Below the pieces are notes generated by a model that made no database searches, had not been told where the DNA came from, and saw nothing but the letters and a program-made list of their open reading frames with translations. Positions 12,201 to 22,000 of a stretch of 33,914 nucleotides of DNA are shown piece after piece. The DNA comes from Pleurobrachia bachei (lineage: Eukaryota > Ctenophora > Tentaculata > Cydippida > Pleurobrachiidae): NCBI GenBank assembly GCA_000695325.1, contig AVPN01000621.1, positions 7,303 through 41,216 of the forward strand. The letters run 5' to 3'. The position numbers and the translations under genes are program-made. The number at the start of each line of letters is the position of its first letter. Within the stretch, counting starts at the first letter, position 1.

Positions 12201-15200
12201 TTTTACTATTGCACAATGACATAACCATGATAACATACACGCTTTCAGAAGACGGCCACGGAAGTATCAGATGAAACGGACCCTAATGGAATATGGAAGC
12301 CCGAGAACAAGGCCCCTGATTTTAAACCCATGAAAAGGAAATCCTACTTGGTCCACACTGATCACCCTACCAGCATTTTCAGTGATGAGGTACAGACAAA
12401 TTTACCAGACCCTCGATTTACCGGCAGTACAAAACCCCAGCTTACTCACGGTGAACACGTTTAACAAACGAATCGAGTCTACTGACAATCTACCCTATCA
12501 CGGCCACGGTAGAATACCTGATTCTTACAAAACACTTAGATAACCTCTACTGATCTAGGTTCCCACCCGACGGGCTATCAAACGGTGGTTCTACAGTACA
12601 CCAATGAAGAAGAAAGGACCTATAGTGGAGAAGGAAGTGTGGGATATTGTTCAGATTCATGTCAGTGAGGGGAAGGTGCTCGTTGTTGTGTATGATACAG
12701 GTTTGTTAATGAGTCAATTGAATAGTAAATTGAATTATTGATGAACTATAGTAACATTCCTTGATAACATAGATCTTGTGTCCCCTGTCGGTAAAACACA
12801 AAGGAGACGAAATTTAATAAGATATGACGGGATAATATTATGATACCCCCTCGTTTAGGTATTCCATCAACATACTAATATTTACTATCATGATTCAAAG
12901 GGCCCTGATATTATTATCTAAATGACCCCTCCTTGCCAATTCCAATATATCATTACTATTAGGACACAATGTAGTAACAACTTAAGGTCGTGATCTGGAA
13001 AACCTGGAAATGATTCCAAACATTTCCTATGCAGAGAAATGAGATTCATGCCCAAAATGAGCTAATAAACATCAAATCTAAAATGAACTGTTTTTGCAAA
13101 TCTTCTACAGCTCAATTAACAATAACATATGTTTCAGAGATCCCAGAGAAGCAGCTTGAAATGTTAACTGAGGCTAACCAAGTGTTACTGGATAGGGACA
13201 TCATCAAAGTGGATAGAGTGAAACACCCAGAGATGAACAGACGTATCAAACTGGTATGTGCCATATTATGTTGTTGTTCAGAACAATTTGTTCATATTCT
13301 GAATACTTTTTTTCTGAAAAATTTGTTACCAAAATCAAGGCAATCTAAGTAGTCTGAAGGACTATATATCATGACAAACCCACTACTGAAACACAAAGCA
13401 TACACAACAATTACACAAGTGCTGAAATTATATGTACAGAGTGTGTGTCAAGACTGTGAAACCCGTCAGTAGCCACTGTAACTGATAAGGCACCGCAGTA
13501 GTGACACACAAAAACTGTCAGAGCATTAGCAGCACAGCGTGGAATAAATATCAATCTCAGCCGAGTGCCGTCAGAGATATTGGCCTGACAACCCGAGAGT
13601 GAGAATTCTCAGTTTCCCACCCGTGTAAAATTAGCTGTAAAATTAGCTGACAGTCCCGGTAAATTTGTCTGGGTCACGCACTAGTGCTGCGATGTGCCCA
13701 ATGTCACGTAGCAAAGAAATATTAGGCTCATCATAAAAACGACCAAACGTCCTAAACATGATACTGCAGCCCTGGGAAAAATTTCCTGAATAATAACATC
13801 ATCCTTTTCGAAACGACCAAAAGTTTGGATCGGTTTGGTCATTTCTTGTTATTGACTGCCCCCTAAGTCTAACCCTAACTATATTTCAGCCAGAGAAGCT
13901 GCCTGCTCTGATGCTAATAGACTCGGAAACCACCCACATACCATTTGAGTCAAAAGAGGAGTTATTAACAGTACTAGCCACCCATGCACACGTCGTCGGG
14001 CAGAAGTCATCCTTGGAAAAATCGGAGGAGGAGAATTTGTTTATCTCGAATTACATCCTCCCTTCGCCATCAGCTTGGGGCACAGGTATGACATATCACA
14101 TTGGGGGACCTGAAATACAGTTCATTAATTTTGGCAATCTGATTTGAGCAGAATTCAAAACAGCAGAATGGGCTGCGTGACAAATACTACAGACAGTAAA
14201 CGTGTCTATTTACCAAGTGTAAACCATGTTTTCGTAGTAGCCTTCCTCCCAAGCACCCAGTTAGAACAACTTTTGATATCACTTTCTCATCCCACCCTGT
14301 ATTACTCCCTCCTATTCCACCACCAGGTGACCGTATCAACTGGATACCAGTTAATGGAAACCTGAACGGAACCCACTCAACATCAATGGAGGACCTCAAC
14401 TCATCAAACCCACCAGAAGAAGAATACAATGCTGACTTGGAATCTGATTCAGAGTATGACAACTTTGACAGTATGGAATCAGAGGAAATAGATCCGGTGG
14501 ACATGCCTGATATTGATAACCTGATAACTGGGAAGGGGCTGAGTGATGTGGGAGTTAGTGATGAGGCACAGGAACACGACGAGTTGTAGAGAGAGAGAGA
14601 GAGGGAGAGAGAAAGGGGGAGGGATGGAAGGAAATAGAGAAAGGGAGAGCTAGAGATAGGAAAGGTTAGAACGAACTTAAAAAAGATTGGACTCAATTAT
14701 TTATTGTTGCGAAATGTAAATTATTATTTATTTTAAAATTGATCTAAAAAGGGCTAATGAATACTTTTTTTCTGAAAAATTTGTTACCAAAATCAAGGCA
14801 ATCTAAGTAGTCTGAAGGACTATATATCATGACAAACCCACTACTGAAACACAAAGCATACACAACAATTACACAAGTGCTGAAATTATATGTACAGAGT
14901 GTGTGTCAAGACTGTGAAACCCGTCAGTAGCCACTGTAACTGATAAGGCACCGCAGTAGTGACACACAAAAACTGTCAGAGCATTAGCAGCACAGCGTGG
15001 AATAAATATCAATCTCAGCCGAGTGCCGTCAGAGATATTGGCCTGACAACCCGAGAGTGAGAATTCTCAGTTTCCCACCCGTGTAAAATTAGCTGTAAAA
15101 TTAGCTGACAGTCCCGGTAAATTTGTCTGGGTCACGCACTAGTGCTGCGATGTGCCCAATGTCACGTAGCAAAGAAATATTAGGCTCATCATAAAAACGA

Positions 15201-16047
15201 CCAAACGTCCTAAACATGATACTGCAGCCCTGGGAAAAATTTCCTGAATAATAACATCATCCTTTTCGAAACGACCAAAAGTTTGGATCGGTTTGGTCAT
15301 TTCTTGTTATTGACTGCCCCCTAAGTCTAACCCTAACTATATTTCAGCCAGAGAAGCTGCCTGCTCTGATGCTAATAGACTCGGAAACCACCCACATACC
15401 ATTTGAGTCAAAAGAGGAGTTATTAACAGTACTAGCCACCCATGCACACGTCGTCGGGCAGAAGTCATCCTTGGAAAAATCGGAGGAGGAGAATTTGTTT
15501 ATCTCGAATTACATCCTCCCTTCGCCATCAGCTTGGGGCACAGGTATGACATATCACATTGGGGGACCTGAAATACAGTTCATTAATTTTGGCAATCTGA
15601 TTTGAGCAGAATTCAAAACAGCAGAATGGGCTGCGTGACAAATACTACAGACAGTAAACGTGTCTATTTACCAAGTGTAAACCATGTTTTCGTAGTAGCC
15701 TTCCTCCCAAGCACCCAGTTAGAACAACTTTTGATATCACTTTCTCATCCCACCCTGTATTACTCCCTCCTATTCCACCACCAGGTGACCGTATCAACTG
15801 GATACCAGTTAATGGAAACCTGAACGGAACCCACTCAACATCAATGGAGGACCTCAACTCATCAAACCCACCAGAAGAAGAATACAATGCTGACTTGGAA
15901 TCTGATTCAGAGTATGACAACTTTGACAGTATGGAATCAGAGGAAATAGATCCGGTGGACATGCCTGATATTGATAACCTGATAACTGGGAAGGGGCTGA
16001 GTGATGTGGGTGTGAGTGATGAGGCGCAGGAACACGACGAGTTGTAG
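6260..16047 (+). CDS. ER-lumenal multi-thioredoxin-like protein, 901 aa, C-terminal HDEL
   Basis: Fifteen exons join in phase to 902 codons: 6260-6385, 6507-6622, 7287-7425, 7629-7764, 7974-8112, 9974-10118, 10262-10422, 10583-10710, 11008-11596, 11782-11950, 12249-12389, 12559-12700, 13138-13253, then 13890-14085 and 14327-14589, or the copies 15348-15543 and 15785-16047. The start has a hydrophobic signal peptide (MLLWLLLPALAGA). Thioredoxin-like segments recur, with Cys in the helix after a strand (GLVQCDNNLEFC, FGYIDCANKTVPLC) and a late module (KVDRVKHPEMNRRIKLPEKL then PALMLIDS). The tail is acidic and Ser-rich and ends HDEL, the classical ER-retrieval signal. This resembles PDI-superfamily ER proteins such as the TXNDC16/ERp90 type, but I cannot assign the family. 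Two tandem duplications interrupt it; exons 8284-9859 are a second copy that must be skipped. The exon 2 donor (AG/GTGATT) is the least certain junction. Confidence 0.72.
8170..9859 (+). repeat. Tandem duplication B, unit 1 (broken exon copy)
   Basis: The 1.69-kb unit carries copies of four exons (8284-8428, 8572-8732, 8893-9020, 9327-9859) of the HDEL gene. It ends abruptly inside the fourth, after the residues NVVQ, and falls straight into intron sequence of unit 2, meeting a stop at 9893-9895. If these exons were used the protein would be cut in the middle; skipping from 8112 to 9974 keeps the frame. Confidence 0.88.
9030..9113 (+). mobile_element. MITE-like element, copy 2
   Basis: Same family as 5975-6055 but with CACGTG in place of CATGTG, a 7-bp insertion, and a decayed right terminal repeat. 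It begins about 10 bp after the splice donor of exon 8893-9020. Confidence 0.65.
9860..11540 (+). repeat. Tandem duplication B, unit 2 (intact)
   Basis: Second unit, which continues into the intact remainder of the exon (to 11596). The first 0.9 kb matches unit 1 at every line I compared. A ~9-bp deletion near 10787 removes part of the MITE-like element, and substitutions, mostly at third codon positions, cluster at 11200-11540. The uneven divergence suggests gene conversion or merging of haplotypes. Confidence 0.88.
10720..10794 (+). mobile_element. MITE-like element, copy 3 (within duplication B)
   Basis: The duplicated counterpart of the element at 9030, missing about nine bases near its right end. 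Confidence 0.6.
11597..11781 (+). other. Intron with possible early polyadenylation site
   Basis: Reading through the donor at 11597 adds 12 residues ending FLDSAN and a stop at 11631-11633. An AATAAA follows at about 11677. A short isoform lacking the HDEL tail is therefore possible, though the normal splice to 11782 keeps the frame and looks like the main form. Confidence 0.3.
12087..12115. repeat. Perfect 11-bp hairpin in an intron
   Basis: TACCTGTCAGA and TCTGACAGGTA flank a 7-base loop in the intron 11951-12248. Related TGTCAGAGCATT sequence recurs near 13516 and in its duplicate near 14974, so it may be part of a small dispersed repeat. Confidence 0.6.
13301..14758 (+). repeat. Tandem duplication C, unit 1 (terminal exons)
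   Basis: The 1,458-bp unit starts in an intron and includes the last two exons of the HDEL gene (13890-14085 and 14327-14589), the stop codon and a GA-rich 3' untranslated stretch. Here both copies are intact, so either can complete the protein with HDEL. Confidence 0.9.
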
Positions 16048-16215
16048 AGAGAGAGAGAGAGGGAGAGAGAAAGGGGGAGGGATGGAAGGAAATAGAGAAA
16101 GGGAGAGCTAGAGATAGGAAAGGTTAGAACGAACTTAAAAAAGATTGGACTCAATTATTTATTGTTGCGAAATGTAAATTATTATTTATTTTAAAATTGA
16201 TCTAAAAAGGGCTAA
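14759..16215 (+). repeat. Tandem duplication C, unit 2 (terminal exons)
   Basis: The second unit carries exons 15348-15543 and 15785-16047. The only coding differences I see from unit 1 are three silent changes near the end. A transcript ending in unit 1 would leave unit 2 as a remnant without its own promoter. Confidence 0.9.
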
Positions 16216-16382
16216 AAATCTGGAAAAATACTAAAACTCTCGTAGTGGCTTCTGCCGGTATTCGAGGACAAGTGTGACGTACGTGTGTAATCACTTCGTC
16301 ACCTCACCTCCCCAACTTTTTTTCAAATACGAGTTGAAAGTTTACGACGCACACAATTTGTGTTGATCAGTGATCTAATATT

Positions 16383-17105
16383 CTACCTCAGTGCATACAT
16401 TTTAACAGGATACAAATGTCCAGGAAAGTTTTTCTGAGTCTCCTTCCTCACGATCTCCAACCCTGCCTGTCGGAACATCTCCTTCAGCATCCTCCCACCT
16501 CTCGTTATACTACCATCTCTCGGATCCACCACACTACCCCTTTCCAGAACATTGTCCTTGATAACAATATACCCTCCCGGTCTCAAACTCTCCTTAAATC
16601 TCCGTAACAATGCAATGAAATCATAATCAGCTATGTAGATAATCACCCACTGAATCCAAATAAGATCATAATGGTATGGAAGTGGTTCAAAGTCCTCCAA
16701 CCCGGAACAAAACTGCTCTCCGACCCTCCCAAACAAATCCTCGCCCATGAAATCTCTCGCACTGTCAAGATGCTCCTTACACGTGTCAACCATGTCCACA
16801 GTCTCGGCCACGTGCAGCAACAACCCTGCTGTCACCCTCCCAATTCCAGCTCCACAATCCAAAGCCCGGTAAGGTGTAGATTCACGGTAGAGAGGGGCGA
16901 GGAATCGGGCTGAGGAGGATAGATCGAGGTCGGAGAGATATGAATATCCACCGAGCATGCCATCGACTGTACTGGGTATACCGGTCCAGTGGTCCTTGCT
17001 GTGAGAGTACCATGTGTCTCGGGATGACATTGTGGCCCGGTGAGATTTGTTTCGGACCACGAAGTTCTTATCTTGTAGGGTTGCGGGGGAGGGTGATCGG
17101 AACAA
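16383..17105 (-). CDS. NTMT1: N-terminal Xaa-Pro-Lys N-methyltransferase 1
   Basis: A single 240-codon exon. The enzyme methylates the alpha-amino group of proteins beginning Xaa-Pro-Lys after Met removal (such as RCC1), using S-adenosylmethionine. Family signatures are clear: TVDGMLGGY (about residue 46), the SAM-binding ALDCGAGIGRV (about 81-91), VDMVDTCKEHL, WIQWVI (about 150) and LRPGGYIVIKDN (about 173), ending in ALR as in animal homologues. The first ~25 residues are extra compared with the usual family length; translation may instead start at the second Met (17030), just before the conserved WYSHSKDHW. It is intronless among intron-rich neighbours and convergent with the HDEL gene, with 335 bp between the two stops. 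Confidence 0.95.
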   Translation of the reverse strand: MFRSPSPATLQDKNFVVRNKSHRATMSSRDTWYSHSKDHWTGIPSTVDGMLGGYSYLSDLDLSSSARFLAPLYRESTPYRALDCGAGIGRVTAGLLLHVAETVDMVDTCKEHLDSARDFMGEDLFGRVGEQFCSGLEDFEPLPYHYDLIWIQWVIIYIADYDFIALLRRFKESLRPGGYIVIKDNVLERGSVVDPRDGSITRGGRMLKEMFRQAGLEIVRKETQKNFPGHLYPVKMYALR

Positions 17106-18111
17106 CTGTATGGAAGGGAGTGTGTGTGAACCTTAGTTTAGTAGCACTAGCACAAATGTTTGGCCGCGAACACAGAGGGACGCGACGTGTCCAATAGTCT
17201 TAACTCTCACCTCTTGTGTATCTTTCGGATCTAGAATGGAAGGACCAATCCCATCAACGGTACTAATTTCATTTTTGCCCTGATTGGTTCGTAATTTAAC
17301 AAATAAATCTGGGCAGGGTAGATCGGAATGGGTTTATTTAGAAGATTGAGGAACAACACAGTAGATTATCAAGATTAGATATCAGTATATTATTGGACTC
17401 GTGCCGCATTGATACGCTTACATTGAATCTATCTCTCTTTTTCTCTCCCTATCTATACCTCTCTCACTCCCTCTTTCTCTGGCAGAATCTCCCTTTTTTC
17501 TCTCTCCTTCTCTTCTTTTCTTTCTTTGAGAGTGAGATAGAAAGAGAGAGAAAGAGTTAGAGAGACCGTCCTATAAAATCTTTTCACCCACCCAAGTTTG
17601 GCATTGAGATCTCAATTTGGCTCATGGTTTAAATAGGTTCTCTCTCCCAATTCTCCCAAGTGTTTATTATGTGTAAGAATTATGTTCATAAAATAAGAAC
17701 AAAAGAGGAAAGAAAAAAGGAAAAACATGAAACATTTGTCAAACACTGACCTCCTTTAGTCCTAGATCTTGTAGGCGCGAAGGAATTCATTCTGTTCGAC
17801 AGTATATCTTACCTATCAATCTGTCGGTTACAATCCTGAAAAAGACACAGTTACAGTTCATGAGTGTGTATTGCAATTGCACACTGTGCAATACATGATT
17901 TGAAAACAACGCCTATCAGTTCTTACCAATCTGTGGACTGGTTGAATGCAGGTCTAGCTGATTGAACCGGGGAAATACTTTCCGATCTGAGTGCATTGTT
18001 TTAAAGAATCAAAACGGGGTCTGGCGAGGTCCCACAGCGGAAGGCAGGTAATTCTGTAGGATGTAAATTAGAACTGGGGAAGTGGACAATAAGAGAGGGT
18101 ATCGGGGATAT
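17106..18111. other. Intergenic region with polypyrimidine/polypurine tract
   Basis: No gene is seen. 17405-17575 is a CT-rich run followed by a GA-rich run on the same strand, an arrangement that can fold back as a long imperfect hairpin. The region upstream of NTMT1 (17106-17300) presumably holds its promoter; an inverted CCAAT motif lies near 17281. I see nothing definite in 17600-18100. Confidence 0.5.
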
Positions 18112-18617
18112 GGGAAGAGGGCCAGGGAATAGGGTCAGGGACTGGGAATAGGGCCAGGGAATAGGGTCAGGGACTGGGAATAGGGCCAGGGAATAGGGTC
18201 AGGGACTGGGAATAGGGCCAGGGAATAGGGTCAGGGACTGGGAATAGGGCCAGGGAATAGGGTCAGGGACTGGGAATAGGGCCAGGGAATAGGGTCAGGG
18301 ACTGGGAATAGGGCCAGGGAATAGGGTCAGGGACTGGGAATAGGGCCAGGGAATAGGGTCAGGGACTGGGAATAGGGCCAGGGAATAGGGTCAGGGACTG
18401 GGAATAGGGCCAGGGAATAGGGTCAGGGACTGGGAATAGGGCCAGGGAATAGGGTCAGGGATAGGGAATAGGGTCAGGGAATAGGGTTAGGGACTGGGAA
18501 TAGGGTCAGGGAATAGGGTCAAGGACTGAGAATAGGGTCAGGGACTGGGATTAGGGTCAGGGAATAGGGTCAGGGAATATATAGCCAGGGACTGGGAATA
18601 GGGCCAGGGAATAGGGT
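18112..18617 (+). repeat. G-rich 32-bp minisatellite
   Basis: Ten nearly perfect units of 32 bp (period fixed by ACTGGG at 18141, 18173 and so on to 18429) are followed by degenerate units to about 18617. Each unit has five GGG runs separated by 3-6 bases, so the + strand has strong G-quadruplex potential. The array starts about 400 bp past the 3' end of SNW1. No variable spacers are present, so it is not CRISPR-like. Confidence 0.93.
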
Positions 18618-18620
18618 CAG

Positions 18621-18755
18621 AGGGGGGGGGGATCCCATGGCATACTTTGGTATACTTTGGTATACTTTGGTATATATATCCATATATGGAAAATCCCAAA
18701 AAAATATGTGGAATATACCAAAGTATACCAAAGTATGCCATGGGACCCCCCCCGG
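18621..18755. repeat. Long inverted repeat with internal direct repeats
   Basis: Arms of about 35-40 bp (CCCATGGCATACTTTGG on the left, its complement on the right) flank a ~45-bp AT-rich loop and are bordered by G and C runs. Each arm is built from tandem TATACTTTGG units. It is a strong hairpin directly beside the minisatellite. Confidence 0.85.
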
Positions 18756-19019
18756 TCAGAGTCAGAGAATAGGGCCAGGGAATAGGATGAAGGAATATGG
18801 TCCCCGACCAGGGAATAGGGCCGTGTATGCCAACTTCACCGATATAAGGTGCCGGAACGTAATTACCAAATAAAACAGCTGTATCTAAAATGCGGGTGTA
18901 AACAGATAAGTCGATAATTGTAACATTTCATACACCAGCCTCAAAACACAGTCCATTTATGGAGATAAACATGACCATACATGGTCATATCTCTGTCAAT
19001 TAAAACTCTCTCCCTCCTC

Positions 19020-22000
19020 TCAACCCCTCTTCTTCCTCCCCTTGCTTCCACCCTCGTCTGCTGATCGTTTCAGGTTCTTGACATCAGTCAGGAACTCAGT
19101 CAGACCGAAAGGATCGTCTTCTTCCTTCTCGAATTGGACAGGTCCCTCGCCACGAGTACCCTGACTGGCACCAGCGAATTCCTTGTCAGGTACAAACCTG
19201 TGTTGGGAGAGAGAGATGATGAACGTTTGAGAGTTGTTGAGTCACAAAATGGGAAGATAGAGATGGGAGAGAGAATTAATAAGAGAGAGAAATAACAGAA
19301 ATTGGAGCAGACAAACTGATGCATCTCGAAATGAGCTAGGTACGAAAAAGTACCTCTTATTTTTGGTATACTCCTCGACATTGTCCCCGTACAGGTCACT
19401 GTCCAGATCCTTCTTTGGTCTATAGATGGTATTAGCTGCACTGCCTCCCCCTTTTCTCCATGGCTGATCGTACACGTTGTATGAGTCATCTTCCAGACCA
19501 TAACCTGTGGGGAGATTGGAATTGGTTAAAAAGGACATATTATGAAGAAAAACACAGTGGCTTTTGGGGCTGTGGCATTGCCACCACAGTATAATTTAAT
19601 TCGAATGGCTCATTTCCCCAATTACAAAGAGCATCCTCAATAAATAGTTTTACGTTGTAGTTGCCACAAATTAGTGGCAATTGTCTACATAACAGCTGTA
19701 TGGTCTCTCACAACGACGTACTGGGTCAAATTTTAATATGTGTAGTCGATATCATCCGAAAGTCCAATTGGGATCCAATGAAACTTTGCTCGGTGACGGA
19801 AAAAATAGTACATGTATATCTGTCTTTATGAAGGAGCAATCCTTTGTTTTGATTTCTTTAGCTCTCACTCAACAGTTAATACAGTTTCGTTTGGTTTACT
19901 TTCTTTCGCTCTTGAAATCAACTTACAAACCCGTCCAATTATGGAATCTCTGATCATTGTCATGCTCTGGCCATGGGATACCTGGCCTACAACTCACTTC
20001 GTCAAATGATACGACAAACTGAGGAAGGACTCGCAGCAGAAACAAGAGAGACCCGAAAACTGCTGAAAGTTTTGATAACTTCTCTCAACCTCATACTTGA
20101 ACCACTTACAATTGGTGTCTTTATTACACAAGATTATGGCGGAAGCCAAAACGTTGTGAATAAATAATGAGTCCTCCCTAAACAGCTGGAGAGCAGATAC
20201 ACCGCACGAAGAGTACCAACCAACTACCACAAAATTTATTTGGTTTACTCTCTTTCGCTCTTAAATCCAGTACCCTCTGGGAAGACAGTTTGATTTCGTT
20301 TGATCTCTTCAACACACTTGAAGTCAACACACAAACCCATCGAATCATGGATTCACTTATCATTCTGATGCTCCTGTCCATGGGATACCTAGCCTACAGC
20401 ACCCTTTACCAGATGATACGAGATATCGAACAAGGACTTGCAGCGGAGGCGAGGGAAACCCGAAAACTTCTAAAAGCCTTAACATTGAACCTTGAACCGT
20501 TGACAATTGAACTGGGACCCGTGATTAGGTTCATTCTTGGTAAAAACAAGGTAAGCACTTTGCATCCAATAGAATATCATAACTAGTTGCAAACTTATTA
20601 CCAATCATGTTTGTTTGTAACCCGTTAAAAACTCTTTCCTTACAGAATCTGACGCCATTGCCGACAACGCAGCAGTGGCATCTAAACAAAGTGGGATTCT
20701 GCACCAACTGATGAGGATTCGACAAGAGGTTTACTTCAACTACCAATTAAACCGGACCAAGACGCGAACATCGATCCGAAGGAAAGCCAGTCCGCCAATT
20801 CCTGACCGTCAAGCGGCCCCAACGGACTATAATGTCCTTAAACTCGGATTCAAGTGATTTTTGTGGTGGTGTCCTGTGGTGGATTGGAAATGGTTCCATG
20901 GTGACCTTTTCGCTCGGGTAACCGCTTGGAGAGCATTTGGCAACGGACCACCCCGACAAAGTGCTAGGAGAGGATTCCAGGGGTAGGAGGGACTGGCATT
21001 ATTTCCCGCGTAACTACAAGGTCGATGTCATGGGAAGAAGTGCAGACACACTTGGTAAATGTATCCTAGAGGACCAGCAAATAAAAAACACCAACCGGAA
21101 CTCAACACCCAGTGTGGCAATGGATACGTGTACTAAGTTTTATGAAGGAGCAAGAAGCGAGGACTGACATTTTAAAAACAGCAACACTACGGAAATGGCA
21201 AGACTAGACGTTTATGGAAGACATTTCTGGTCTAAGGGAGATAAGATATTTGCGGGCATCCGTATTTTCAACTCGTTGGCACCAACAAACCAAAACTGCG
21301 GAGATCCACGAAAATCAGAAGAAAGAGCCTACGGCCGGAGATAGAATCATAAATGTGGAACGGGCGACCTTCACACCTTTGGTGTTCTCTACAATAGGAA
21401 TATTTGGACCAGAGGAGGAGCGTTTCTACAAGCGTCTGGCTGGCTTGTACTTGCTTAAGTCGAAACAAAGCTACAGTGAAGCCGTTAAATATCTTATATT
21501 ACCACCATTTTGCATCCTTAAATCAGTATTAGTTCAAGTTCGAGGCTACCGAGGGTCTAAACCATTTTATCCTGATCATATAGACATGAATCTAGTACAT
21601 CTATTCTTTCTATAAACACGTTATTGTTATAACCTATTTCTATCTATCTTGCGAGATGTTGTACAACATGACATTATAAGTTTGTTCTATCTTTTCCTTT
21701 AAATTGATTTCGTTTTTAATGCATGATTAAGGAGAAATCCAAAATATCGCTAAAAAACTTGTTCTCTATGTCTGAATACACGATTCAGGATATGCCGCGA
21801 GACTCAAACCGATCTCCGTAAAATGGGACAAGTCTCTGGGGGGGGGNNNNNNNNNNNNNNNNNNNNNNNNNNNNNNNCTTCTATCCTCCTGCGCTGTCTC
21901 TCTCAGTCTCATGTTATCGCGCGCGCTACGTTTAGTTAGGGATGGGGGCGAGTGAGAGACTCCTACCCCCTTCCCAAAAAGAGAGGGTGCACCGTACCCA

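Noticed and set aside
14187-14696. Long - strand reading frame rich in Ser and Leu (and its copy at 15645-16154)
   Set aside because: It is antisense to the last exon and GA-rich 3' region of the HDEL gene, and its composition simply mirrors the microsatellite.
674-16047. UDP-glucose:glycoprotein glucosyltransferase as identity of the thioredoxin-like genes
   Set aside because: The multiple thioredoxin-like modules and HDEL suggested it, but no glycosyltransferase domain is visible and the length is too short.
16416-17197. Several + strand frames opposite NTMT1
   Set aside because: They have no recognisable domain and lie opposite a strongly conserved methyltransferase.
18112-18617. CRISPR array or telomeric tract
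   Set aside because: The 32-bp units are contiguous with no variable spacers, and the unit is not a TTAGGG-type telomere repeat, despite occasional AGGGTTAGGG-like runs.
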